A DNA stretch of 64,000 bases from Yponomeuta sedellus (taxonomy: Eukaryota > Arthropoda > Insecta > Lepidoptera > Yponomeutidae). The notes beneath the pieces were generated by a model, which saw only the letters and a program-made list of their open reading frames with translations, searched no databases and was not told where the DNA came from. The position numbers and the translations under genes are program-made. This document shows, in pieces, positions 45,201 through 55,992 of the stretch; position 1 is the first letter of the stretch; the number at the start of each line of letters is the position of its first letter. Location of the stretch: NCBI GenBank assembly GCA_934045075.1, contig OW203732.1, forward strand, positions 2,769,501-2,833,500, given 5' to 3'.

Positions 45201-45740
45201 GTTGGATCAGTATGGCGGGTCAATGGTCCGAATTCCCTTACTGAAAGTATTAAAAGTACGAAAGCATAAGAGGAGGCCTTTGCCCAGTGAACACAAAAGA
45301 GGGGTTCAAAAAATTACAATTTGCATATGCCACAAATTTGCCACAAAAGTGAACTCACAGTCCTGCTAAGTGCAATGACCCAACAATTATGAGGCTCAGT
45401 GCGGAAACCACGGGACAGACTCAACTATGTCTGAAATATTTATCCAGTATTCGTTCTCAAGTATTTTTCACGTCTGACCCAATTAGCTTCACAATCAGTA
45501 ATAATTCAAAACAAATTTCTTTGTCAATTAATCAAATCAGCGTCGCGTCCCCTTAAAATAGCGCGATAAATAAGCTCCACTTTTCAGCAGAAATCAATGC
45601 GCATAACAGAAGGTACAATTGGAAGATGATTAAAATTCGTCGCACACAAATACTAATAAGCCCTGGTATCCTAAAGAAACCATGAAGTGGTCTGAAAGCC
45701 ATAGCAAATTTAACGTGCCTAAATAAGAACTATCGTATTT

Positions 45741-45967
45741 TTAAAAACCTATTCAGAGGCAAAAAAATCCACCCATGCCGGGATTCGAACCCGCGACCTC
45801 TGGCTATCCGTGCCAGCGCTCTTTCCAACTGAACTAATGGGCGACTCACCGGCATCAGTGAAATTTCGAACCTCTTTACAATATTCTCTGTATTACGTGG
45901 GTGGAATTTTTAGCCTCTAAATAGGTTTTTAAAGTTGTCCTTAGCACTGGTTAGTGCATTAAAAAGA
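45741..45967. mobile_element. SINE C inverted pair
   Basis: 45741-45898 (minus, with tRNA-like part and CTGTATTACG head) is followed directly by 45899-45967 (plus, GGGTGGAATTTTTAGCC to tail). Confidence 0.8.
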
Positions 45968-46350
45968 ATAATAACTGTCGTATATGCCAATTTTTTCAAA
46001 TTCTACATGCGCTTTCCAAAAATATCTCGACACAAGATCCGTGAAGCCGTTTAGGAGGAGTTCAATAATAGGTACTTTGAAACGAAATATTTATGATTTA
46101 TTAGATGTGAGGTTAATATTATTAATTGTTACCGATAAACATTTTTCATCCACAGATTGATAAATAAAACAACTCTTTGAGCTTGTCGACTACACGTTAA
46201 ATATTAAACTGTCATGGTAAACTACAAATTGTAGTTTTATGTATCTAAATTAAAATTATCATAAAGTGAACAGAATCTAAATGCGTCAATTCTATTAGAG
46301 GAATGTGTAGAGACAGAACTATACTATACTTCAGTACTTAGTTAAGCTCT

Positions 46351-46485
46351 CAGGGCTGGTTTCTGAATTGAGGATTTTACTAAGTAAATATTTAAGTAGC
46401 GTTCTATCACGCTCTTTTCTGGGAAATTCGACGGAACAGCACTACTGATATCTATTTACTTAGGGAAATTCTCCATTCAGGCCTG
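46351..46485. mobile_element. Small MITE
   Basis: Ends CAGGGCTGGTTTCTGAATT and, inverted, CAGGCCTGAATGGAGAATT, both leading to TAAGTAAATA; 135 bp. Confidence 0.65.
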
Positions 46486-46530
46486 TGTTTTTTTATTTAC
46501 AAGTTTTTACTACCACCCTTTGAAACAAAT

Positions 46531-46970
46531 GTGTTGTTTATGGCAAATATAATATTATCATCACTTGGTCGGCCTTCAGCTCATTACTGCACGCGCTCCA
46601 GCTCTACATCCTCATTCATACACACTCTTTCTAATTTATTATCCAAGCGACGTAAGCAACCTTTTGCTTTGACAACCGTCACTTCCGCCCTCAGCTTTTG
46701 CTCAGCCTCGCGTTTCACAGCCGTACTTCTATTTCCTTCCGGACTCTCTGTACTAGCACGGAACTCGTTTAAATTTCATTAGCGAAAAGCGCTGCATCTG
46801 ACCGAATGCAGGCGGGTGCAAAAACAGCATTAGAGTCTCGACCAGTGCAGATAAATTTCCAATGAGCACCGGCTTTTTTTGTTATGTCGGCCGGCGAAAT
46901 GCGGACTGACCCAAAATGTCGGGTCGTAGGGCTGTGATAGGTGATCATTTGTTTTTGCATCGACAATGGA
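46531..46970. other. Unrecognised GC-richer segment
   Basis: More GC-rich than its surroundings, with overlapping open frames on both strands (83 and 65 residues). Neither product shows a motif I know. It may be an old retroelement fragment. Confidence 0.3.
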
Positions 46971-47004
46971 CAGAAAAATAATTTAAGATAAGATTGCTTT
47001 TAGT

Positions 47005-47190
47005 AATAAGGCCGTCATTTGTACAATATTTTTATATAATTTCTGTTACTGTAATTTCTGTGTACAATAAAGAATATTCTATGTGTCTATCTATCTATAA
47101 GAATATTCTTTATTGTCCACTAGAAAAACAACAAATACAAAAATATTACAAATATACATAGTACAATTGCCAGCCTTATTGCTAAAATCA
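47005..47190. repeat. Inverted pair of TCTA-tailed LINE ends
   Basis: 47005-47095 (plus, TAAGGCCGTCATTTGTACAA to ATAAAGAATATTCTATG and TCTATC units) faces 47098-47190 (minus, AATATTCTTTATTGTCC). Similar ends at 36235-36300, 48715-48775, 57955-58035 and 58500-58600. Confidence 0.65.
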
Positions 47191-47383
47191 ATCATTTAAT
47201 CATTCATTGAGACATTTTTCAATCAATAATTGAAATAATTTACATACTTTATGTTTGTATTAGTTAAAACGTACTAAGATTACATAAAATCCACACATGA
47301 TAGTCCTGGTCCCAACTTAGGATGTTCTTTGGTATAGAATTCATGCTGCAAAAGCTATCACAGACATGAAAAAAAAAGAGTTT

Positions 47384-48028
47384 AGTATTTTCTAAGGTTA
47401 ACACGAGCAGTAGACATAATTAAAACTGTTTTTACACGGATTTATGCTCGTTTATTACATTTTTCCAACGTTTCGGCACTTTTTCAGGTGCCGTGGTCCC
47501 GGATGACTTAGGTGACAGGCGTCTTTAAGAAAGCATTAACGATTAGTTTACTACCCTCGGCAAAAATTACAAAAGTTAATTATGAAGTTACGTTCCAAAC
47601 TATTTTGGAACGTAACTTCCAAACCAATTATTCTTATATAAAGTCAACAATATTGATTATTAGTAATTGAAGTTAATATTAAATTTATAAACTAATTACT
47701 TTACATGAACTTAAAAATACGGATTATTAATAAAAATTAAAAAAAATTAACTCTACAGTCACACTTCTAGCAAGGGGGTCTCATGTACTTAAGCACTGGT
47801 TCCAATGCTACCGGTATGTTGCAACCACGATCTCTATTAAAATTTGGATGCCGGCGGATCTCTATTGCCTCGCGTATCATTCTAGGGAAGAAACGGTCTT
47901 CTCGGGCTAGAACTTTAACTTTATCGAAATGTATAAAGTGGTTGGTACAGCTAAGTGTATGTTCGCTGACTGCAGATCTACCAGAGCGTTTATGTTTCAC
48001 ATCCGCGGTATGTTCCTTCACCCACTCA
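47384..48028 (-). mobile_element. Penelope-like element, 3' part with GIY-YIG end
   Basis: A coding end (48028-47767) is followed on the minus strand by an untranslated 3' region with CACGGCACCTGAAAAAGTGCC, and the tail ends GTTAACCTTAGAAAATACTA at 47384. A perfect 16-bp hairpin (GAAGTTACGTTCCAAA) lies near 47587-47622. SINE B cuts the left part of the gene. Confidence 0.75.
47767..48028 (-). pseudogene. Penelope-like ORF C-terminus (GIY-YIG nuclease tail)
   Basis: VKEHTADVKHKRSGRSAVSE followed by HTLSCTNHFIHFDKVKVLAR, REAIEIRRHPNFNRDRG and NIPVALEPVLKYM matches the H..FD...VLA..REAIEI..H..N.NRD pattern of Penelope endonuclease ends. Only the last 87 residues remain, closed by a natural stop at 47767. 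Confidence 0.8.
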
Positions 48029-48030
48029 GC

Positions 48031-48110
48031 TATGGAGTATGGCATAATCTGCCTGCGATGCAGGAAAAGAACCGTGCCCAAACAGTGGACATGTACAAAG
48101 GGTTGACATC
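48031..48110 (+). mobile_element. SINE B, inside a Penelope fragment
   Basis: TATGGAGTATGGCATAATC to AAGGGTTGACATC abuts the GIY-YIG coding end of a Penelope-like element on the opposite strand. Confidence 0.75.
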
Positions 48111-48883
48111 AAATGCTTGAGTTCGCAAAACATCGACACCAATATTAAACTATATCATCGACGTAATTACCGCCCTACCAGCGACAAAACCGAGCAGGAA
48201 AGCATTGCAGAGTCTCTGCAGGGCCTCTGTAAGTAATTTGAAATTAGTTCACCGCTTCTGTGTCGCATGAATGTTGTATAAACCACCTGATTGGTGCATC
48301 TAATGGCAACGCGGATTCTCTCTGAAATCTCACAGCTCCATGGAGCCCGCTAGGGAAATGTAGGCAAAAATGACTAGAACTGCTGGCTTGTAAGCCCATT
48401 TTAGATAAATAGATAAATTTAATTTAAAAAAAAAACAAATGATAAAAACGGCACAATGCTCAAACATGACATAAACATTCTACATCTGTTAGTGATAAGG
48501 CCGCTCACAGTACTCTTAGGTTAAGAAATATCCTCGGCTACTATCGGATAGAATCGGATATATTCGTGTAATAGAAATATTGGAACTAATATGAAATTTA
48601 ATTTCACATAACTTTTCAAAATAGTGAAGACAAGTTTTATACAGAGTAGGAAGTAGTATTATACTCGTGTGCTTTCGGCTAAAAACAAAAGCCTACTTAG
48701 AGCTCGAGGTATATTCTAAAAACTAACAGACTTAATTTCCTTTTTCATGTACAATAAAGTGTTCTCTATCTGTCTATGAAACAAACGGAAGTGCAAAAAT
48801 AAAAATTAAACCGTAACATTATAACGGACACAGTACACTGATAAAATTCCTTCGTACATTGGTACATTTTCATATATATATTG

Positions 48884-49234
48884 AACTAGCTTTTGCCCGC
48901 GACTCCGTCCGTGTGGACTTTTTTTGCAACCCCGTTCACTACCTTAATGGTTTAATTTAGAAAAACGGCGGAACTCGTGCTCAATCAATTATGTTGAAGA
49001 GTATTTATTTTAGGTTTCAAGAAAATTAGACAACATTCTTTATACTTCCCATACAAATTTTGGCAACACTTGGCCCCCTTAGGGGTTGAATTTCAAAAAA
49101 TTCGGTCATATTTCTTGCCTACATTATACATAGACCCCGCGTGCAAAATTTCGGCTTCCTAGGTCCAACGGCTTGGGCTGGGCGTTGATGAGTGTGTCAG
49201 TCAGTCAGGACTTTGAATTTTATTTATATAGATA
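48884..49234 (+). repeat. Helitron-like repeat
   Basis: ACTAGCTTTTGCCCGCGACT to GTCAGTCAGGACTTTG and a TATATAGATA end, the common layout of a family also at 22640. Confidence 0.7.
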
Positions 49235-49537
49235 GATTTTGTACGTGTAAGAACAAAGACAAATGACGTAGTTGTCAATGAAGATTACTAGCTGTGTTGT
49301 ACGACGTCCCGCAAAATCCCCGAGAGCAAAGTTCAATTCATCAGGTCATAAATCATCCACTGCCGGACTTAGAGAGCTGCCCTAAGGCTTTTGGAGTTCT
49401 TGCTTATTTCTTTCCAACCTCCGCCAGCCTCATCCATCTGCATCCAGTTAATACATAGACTGATAAATATACAGAATATAAACAGAATAGGACATTGTAC
49501 ACAGAAATTACAGTAACAGAACAGTATTTTTAAATTC

Positions 49538-49578
49538 TTCTTCTTCAGGCTATATTATGTAGTCTACTGCTGGACATT
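49538..49578 (-). mobile_element. SINE A 3' fragment beside piggyBac
   Basis: TTCTTCTTCAGGCTATATT and CTACTGCTGGACAT are the inverted SINE A 3' end, 11 bases from the piggyBac TTAA. Confidence 0.6.
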
Positions 49579-49592
49579 TTTAAATGACTTAA

Positions 49593-52582
49593 CCTCGTAA
49601 GGCCCAAGGTAAAAATTGCTCTTTATGCATAACTACCCAATGTGCTTAATTGAGGACATAAACATTTGAAATGCTTCAGACCCACACATATTTTATAGAA
49701 AAAAACAACCTTAGCTATATCTTAATAGGTTCCCCTATTAGTTACATGTGTAAATAGGTTAGGAGAACATTTTCACATGAGCAAAATTGCGTTTTATTTT
49801 GTTCTCAAATGAGTGCATTGGGCGTTAGTTGTAAAAATAATCTTAATTTTGATGTCATCATTCAAGAACACTGGGTCTTAATACAAACATCACAAAGTAA
49901 ATGAAAAAGTGGTTTATTCTTCTGTTATTATTTATAATCTTATTAATAGCAAACAAAAATAAACAATCAAAACACAATAACATAATCAGTCTCTTATAAT
50001 TATCATAATCAGTCGAATACTTATTTTAAAAAACCTGAAATAGTAGAAACAGTTGTACGTTTTTCAAACGCTAGGAATAATCTTAATCTAATCATTAATT
50101 AAATACTTTTATTTAAGCAACTCTATTAAATAAAGTGCCTTTCACAACCAGATTGTAGGAACTTAAAATCCTCTTAGTACCATGACTAGTATCTAGGAAA
50201 AAAAATCTACTCATGAAATTCTTTATAACAATTTCTTTGTTTATTGAGACACAAGAATACATTGCAAGTGCTGCATTTGGTCCGAGATTTGTTATAGTGG
50301 CAATTACGGCATCGTGATTGCTTTGTTTCATGTAGAGGCATATGTTTTGAGCTTTGCTGACGGCGTTTCTTCGATGGTACTTCAGTAGAAGGTCTTCCTT
50401 TCTTCCGTTTTAAGATTGATTCTGATTCATCTTCGTTGATTGAATCAGTGCAGTCTTCTTCTGTATTCTGCTCAATAATTTTTTCGCCTAATTCCATTTT
50501 AAAATTGCGCAGTTGCTGTATCTTCTTTACTGGCACGCCTTTTGTAATCTGCTCATTTTTATATTGTATCCATGAATTAGATACCGCTAAATCGAGCATG
50601 TGCGAGAAAAAACGTTGAGTCCATTTTCTTGTCCTGTATCGAAAAGGACAGACAGATAACATTCTGTCAGCCAAATCAACGCCCCCCATGAAAGCGTTGT
50701 AATTGCGAATGACTCTCGGCCTGCTGACATCGACATACCTTTTATCGTGCTTGCACCACCGTCGGCATAGGTCTTCAGGATCTTTAGCCTCAACTGTAGA
50801 CAGCATGAGTACCGGTTTGTTGTCAAACCATTTAGTTAATGCAACCTTGTCGTCTTCCCTAACAATTGAGCTCACACTTCCTCTGCCACGTCTTTTTAGG
50901 ACTTTGTCGTCAATCAACTTATCTCTGGCAACAGCTGGTACTCTGTTTTTTTGGATAGTTCCCGTACACCCAATACCGTCCTGAAGGAGTCTATCAGCCA
51001 ATTTCACTGTGGTGAAGTATCTGTCAATGTATAGGGTATGTCCAGGAACAAGAGACTCAGCTAAAGACAGTACTGCCTTATCTCCTAACCCAAAACTTGT
51101 AGATTCGAATTGCGGATAGGTCGTATTCCCTTGATATACGTCAAAGTCGCAAACTAACCCATTGGGATTGGCAAGCACAAATGCTTTTACACCTACTGGA
51201 TTAGGCTTTCCAGGGCAATATTGCTTGATTCCACACGAACCCGTGAAAGGAATTATCATTTCGTCGATTGATAATTTATTTTCTTTATGTTGTCTTTTGC
51301 AACCGGCTTGAATTTTGTCAATAAGTGGTCTCACTTTCCAGAGTTTATCCTTAGCCCGAGCGTCAGCAGCAATATCATCGTCATAAACAAATTTAAGTGC
51401 GTTTCTCAATTGCATGTAACGATTACGAGGCATATTGTCAGCGATCACAGCTACTCGCCATTTTCCTTCCCAATATTTCCTCAACCAAGGATAGTTTATA
51501 GTTGACATCACAAATGATATGCCAATGTGCGCATACAGTTCTGCTTTGGTCAGATTCAAGCTTTTACCGTGTATTTTTATGCCTGTTTGATTTGTGCATT
51601 GAACAATAGTATTGATAAGATCATCATCAATATACTGCCTAAACAAACTCATCATATCGGTCGCCTCTAGAACGTTGGGTAAGTAACTAGGTTGTAGCAC
51701 TTCTAATTCCTGAGGAGCGAAGTTTTTTTGTGACCAACCTGTATTCATGGAATGGTGCTGAGCTGGTATGGTTTGACCTTGACGTCCTCTATTTGAAGAA
51801 CAGCTGCCCCTGGTCCTACCGCGTGCTGTTCCCGGTCGTGTAACTGTCACGTCATGTACAGTTTCAGGTTCAGGCTCAGAGTCCGATTCGCTGGTGTCAT
51901 CACGTTCCTCGGTGAGTACAAACTCTGGGTCAGAATATATGTCACCCCCATATTCTTGTCCGATATCTTCTAAATCTGATTGATCCAGCAGCAGCTCCTC
52001 AACGTCTTCATCTCTCAAATCTATAAAACAAACGAAAATATGAAACCAAAGTATATACTAAAGTACAACCCAATGTGATCAAATAATCACAAAAAAAAAC
52101 ACAACATGTATGATAAGTAATGCCCACAGTGAACAAATGATCACATAATTTTACGATGTAAAGTTTTGACCTTTGAAAACTTACTAGTGATAAAACTATT
52201 CCTGATACAATAAACTCCTACATTTTGTCTCTCAAATTAATGTATTGCATGTCTTGGCAGATCAAAGATTTCATAGATAAATCATGATAAATACTTACTT
52301 CGTGTGCGCCGATGCTCCCGGTTCGCCATTTTGCAAGGAAAAGACAGATTTCACGTGATTGGTTAGTAAATCTACTCCTGTGAAACTGACGTATACGTTC
52401 GAACCAATCAGGAAATGATGTTTCGAGTAAGATTTACGCGCCAATTTTCAAATTATCTTTGAATGATTTATTTGTTATCAAATGATCACACTGGGTCTTA
52501 ACTCGCACGAAAAATAAATAAGCCTTGGGTATGAGGGATGTCTTTAATTCAGGATCAAATGAGTACATTGGGCCTTACGAGG
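49593..52582 (-). mobile_element. Complete piggyBac element
   Basis: TTAA duplications lie at 49589-49592 and 52583-52586. The terminal inverted repeats share CCTCGTAAGGCCCAA, then diverge by one base and share GTA. Subterminal motifs related to the ends (ATGAGTRCATTGGGC, CACTGGGTCTTAA) occur at 49807, 49867, 52486 and 52559. The 2990-bp element carries one intact gene on the minus strand and looks potentially autonomous. It landed next to a SINE A fragment at 49538-49578. Confidence 0.93.
50207..52329 (-). CDS. piggyBac transposase, intact, two exons
   Basis: Exon 1 (52299-52329) encodes MANREHRRTR. A 278-bp intron (GTAAGT donor at 52293-52298, ttgttttatag acceptor at 52021) joins it in frame to exon 2 (50207-52020). 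The product is 614 residues, the usual length for the family. The open frame from 52018 alone starts with TTG, so the upstream ATG exon is needed. An acidic N-terminus (about residues 12-65) precedes the DDE_Tnp_1_7 core. Catalytic aspartates expected from piggyBac biochemistry are D263 (LSIDEMIIP), D343 (LYIDRYFTT) and D459 (MGGVDLADRM). A basic patch (KKRRQ) and a C-terminal Cys-rich finger (CRNCHYNKSRTKCSTC) bind nucleus and end DNA in relatives. No frameshift or stop is present. A polyadenylation signal lies at about 50109-50114. Confidence 0.94.
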
Positions 52583-52848
52583 TTAAAAGAAAAAGGAGGT
52601 TCTCAGTTCAAAGCGTATTTATCGTTTTTACATATCTGCAAGCAAACGAGGAATCATAGCGTATTGTTTATGCATAATTGTTTATTAATGCATATAAGGT
52701 TAACAAACTTCTCTTATATTCTATATTTGATAAATTCCTCTTTTTAGCGTGTTTTCAAGGCTGGTCCCAAGTTTAATAAATTAATCGATCGAGATCTAAC
52801 GGCAATGTTAGATCTCGAAATTATTTATATAAATGCGTCTTTCTTAGT

Positions 52849-52882
52849 TTTAGTGCTCGTGTTAACCTTAGAAAATACTATA
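52849..52882 (+). repeat. Penelope-like tail fragment
   Basis: GTGCTCGTGTTAACCTTAGA and AAATACTA match the 3' tail at 13340 and 47384. Confidence 0.55.
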
Positions 52883-53023
52883 AAAAATACACTTTTGACA
52901 TTGCAATAACTTCTTACGTGCACAAGATATACTTTATATTTAAAAAGATTTGAAAAAGAGTTTAATTTTGTGTATTAAATCTTCATTGTAGGTAAACTTA
53001 TTTCAAGACAGGTAACCTTTTTC

Positions 53024-53189
53024 AGATGCCTTATGGGTGGCTTTATAACTTCTGACAGTAAGGCCCGCCACTGTCTTACAATCCTCCACCAAGCCGGACT
53101 TGGCCCCCGTGGTGGAGTATGGCCTAACCTTCCCGCGACGCAGAAAGAGACCCGTGCCACAGCAGGGGGACATACAAGGGTAAATATCA
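53024..53189 (+). mobile_element. SINE B, 5' truncated
   Basis: Begins AGATGCCTTATGGGTGGC and ends ACAAGGGTAAATATC. AACCTTTTTC and AACCTTCTTC flank it at 53014 and 53190, a probable 10-bp TSD with one change. Confidence 0.8.
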
Positions 53190-53649
53190 AACCTTCTTCT
53201 TGGGTAGTTTAAGATGAAACTATACTAAAACTATAGTACTTAGCTTTGCAGTGCAGTGTAGTCTTATTTTTACGGAACAAGACCTTTAGACACATTTTCG
53301 AAACCTCTTTAAGTCACTCATCACACCGTTTAGTTTCTTTTCTAGCATAAAAGTAGGTCGAATCGTGATCTAAATAGGTCACGAAGCCGATTATTCTCAA
53401 TAGCAGACGTGATTTACTATAATTCCGTTATTTGGGCGAGACGAGCGCTTTGAATCGGTTGATGATCTCAATGACGATGCATTTCTGCGCTTTGAAATAT
53501 CATCTCAAGTTTTTTATTTAGACTCTTTGACTTGTGAAGAGGCTTTTGAGTGCGCTTTCAATGCAAAGTTGATGAGAGAAAATGGTTATCACTTCTAATA
53601 CTCAAGTTTTCCAATCGATTTGTCTTTGTTTTTTTAATATATTCATTTA

Positions 53650-53880
53650 AAATATTTATGGACATATTACACAGATCTCATTAGCCCTATACTAAGAACA
53701 ACTAAATGACTTGTGTAATAGGTGCTAACTCGATGATGGATTTAATACAATAAATGCCTAGTTAACATCCGAGACCCGAGACAAGCTAGCAAAGTTCGTT
53801 TCCTAGTTTGACCTGGCCGGGGATCGAACCCGAGACTTTCGGTTTTACAGAAGCGTGGAAAACCGCTGCGCCAGCGAGTT
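53650..53880 (-). mobile_element. SINE D copy, near full length
   Basis: ATGGACATATTACACAGATC to CCGCTGCGCCAGCGAG, including GGGGATCGAACCCGAG as inverted B box. Confidence 0.75.
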
Positions 53881-54189
53881 GCTTGCTGTTGCTGCGCCGT
53901 CTGGACATGATATGTACTTCGACCAAACGTTTACAATATAACAATAGTGAGGTGCTAACTAGTGCCATCGATGGAATAAAAATCATATAAACATGTTTTT
54001 TTTTAAAAGTAAACTTAAAAAAAAATAATATCTGTGAAAACTACGGGTATTATCTGTTTTTGGCGGAAACGGGTTAAAGTCTTAGTTAAAGTGATGTTGA
54101 CACTAATATTGGCAGTATGCTCTAAAATTTGTTACCACAGACATTATGATTATTTTATGTTTACGAAAACAACGTATTAAAATTATACT

Positions 54190-54436
54190 ACTTTTTTATT
54201 TTTAATGCACTAACCCGTGCTAAGGACAATTTACTTGTAAGTGATGCAATTTACTTCAGCCAGATGTCGCTGCCTGTACGTAATACAGAGAATAATGTAA
54301 AGAGGTTCGAAATTTTACTGATGCCGGTGAGTCGCCCATTAGCTCAGTTGGAAAGAGCGCTGGCACGGATAGCCAGAGGTCGCGGGTTCGAATTCCGGCA
54401 TGGGTGAAATTTTTAGCCAATAAATAGGTTTTTAAA
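54190..54436. mobile_element. SINE C tail inverted beside a body
   Basis: 54190-54232 is the tail on the minus strand. 54233-54436 is the body on the plus strand with tRNA-like part at 54336-54405 and B box GGGTTCGAATTCC. Confidence 0.8.
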
Positions 54437-54800
54437 ACTTCAGACAAAACCACTTCAGTAAGGTTCGTTACGAAATTTTCCTTCCTTTATCGTCAACGAG
54501 TGGTATTGCTACAGTAACTTCACAAATATATACCTTTAACTTAGAAAACAAGTCATTGGTATATGGCCGCACTGGGAATCGTGCCGGGACTCATGTCAGT
54601 GAACTTAGCAGATCATACGGATGTCGACACATGTTACCAATTCATGTTAAGTTATTTTTTTTTTAATTAAAGACCGTATTTAAAAACGTATAATAACATT
54701 CTAAGAATATATTTATTTGCCATAAAATAAATAAAAATTGTTTAAATTGCATTATTTATACCCATTATCACGTGACTGCGAACGTCAATCAAAGCGCGGG

Positions 54801-55459
54801 TGACGTCACTGACCGCTAAACAAAACAAGCTCACGTAGTCAAAAGTATCACCGGCGAACGAATTTCAACGATATTATTATAATATTATTGTAATATTATA
54901 ACAATGGAGACTGGATTCGTCAAAAGAAGTAGTTCTAACTTACCGAAGATAGATTCGTTGATGGTGGCAAGTTATTTTGCCCGAAATAAGAATTTTTGTG
55001 CAGCGGAGCTTAGAAACGTAAAAATGTCATTGTAAGTACGTTTGAAATACCTATGGTTGGTGGGTAAAGTCAAAACTACCTATCTAAAACTATTTTGTAC
55101 CTAAGTACATACTTACTCGTATTTAAATTTTATCGTACAATACTTTTAGAATATTTGGCTTACCTACATCAAAGTGGTCTTCACAAAAATAGCTGGTAGG
55201 TACTTGTAGATGTCAATGATGTTGAACATCTTCTAGCAAGCGTTAGCCACTTTCTCCTTATTTTAGCAATTTTCGGAACATTTATGAACATTTTTTGCGG
55301 CGTACTTACTGACGTACTTTTACACATAGGTACTGCACAGCATTTGTACATCGTATTCATTTTTACACCTTTCAGAAAACTTATTTATTCGTAAGAATTC
55401 ACTGAATATCAGGTTAACTTTCATAGAGCGCGAGATTGTTTATCGGTCTGTGACGTCAT
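54801..55459. repeat. Inverted repeat pair around orphan exon
   Basis: TGACGTCACTGACCGCTAAA-CAA at 54801-54823 is the inverse of 55437-55459 with two mismatches. It may delimit a non-autonomous element of about 660 bp. Confidence 0.55.
54904..55031 (+). CDS. Orphan first exon, SWIM/YqaJ-type protein
   Basis: ATG at 54904 opens METGFVKRSSSNLPKIDSLM then VASYFARNKNFCAAELRNVK and MSL, ending at GTAAGT (55032). The NLPKID..MVA.FF..N.DF..AE.R.VK pattern resembles the first exon of a large insect family of SWIM-finger/YqaJ-exonuclease proteins often carried by repeats. No second exon is seen to 55.9 kb. Two pairs of inverted repeats surround it. It could be the stub of a deleted transposon or a host exon whose partners lie right of the window. 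Confidence 0.5.
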
Positions 55460-55629
55460 CATACTCACGCGTTAGTTTAGAACGTTTTGGCGGGAATTTT
55501 AAAAAGTAGTTTTAAATAAGTATTTTTTTAGTAAAATGTGACGTATTTTTTCATGAAATTATTTTTTTCGTGTTTAAATAGCGTCTATCTATGAAACAAA
55601 ATCCATTCCGAACATTAGTCCACATCCCT

Positions 55630-55917
55630 ATTGTCCAGCAGATGAAGAAAAAATGAGAGTTCTTGTCGCATGCAGCAGAGTTCTATAGTTCCTGATAGAT
55701 CTCAGAAATAGTTCAATAACTCAACTGCATGCTGCGAGAGCTCTCATTTGTTTTTGATTTGCTGCAAAATGATCTGCTACGGGAAGTTAGCAGATCATTT
55801 TTTCAATTAAGTTTTTTTAAGGACAAAACGCCAGAACTATTTCTGAGACCTATCAGGAACTATAGAACTCTGCTGCATGCGCCAAAACTCTCATTTTTTC
55901 TTGATCTGCTGGACAAT
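55630..55917. repeat. Foldback element with 85-bp arms
   Basis: Arm 55630-55714 (ATTGTCCAGCAGATGAAG...) is the inverse of 55833-55917 with about six changes. The spacer contains a further degenerate copy and a perfect 13-bp hairpin (AAATGATCTGCTA) at 55767-55800. Confidence 0.8.
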
Positions 55918-55992
55918 GATCTGCTAAGTTCACTGACATCCGAGACTCTCGATGAAGAGAAGAGATCTGTGTGGTTTCGTTTTTTATCCACA

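Larger units (their letters stand above)
54594..55938. repeat. Perfect 23-bp inverted repeats, 1.3 kb apart
   Basis: TGTCAGTGAACTTAGCAGAT-CAT at 54594-54616 recurs inverted at 55916-55938. The right copy ends the foldback at 55630-55917. Confidence 0.7.

Noticed and set aside
46531..46782. 83-residue frame as a gene
   Set aside because: No motif, no start context, and the other strand is equally open.
52016..52018. piggyBac start at 52018
   Set aside because: The codon is TTG; an ATG exon at 52299-52329 splices in frame.
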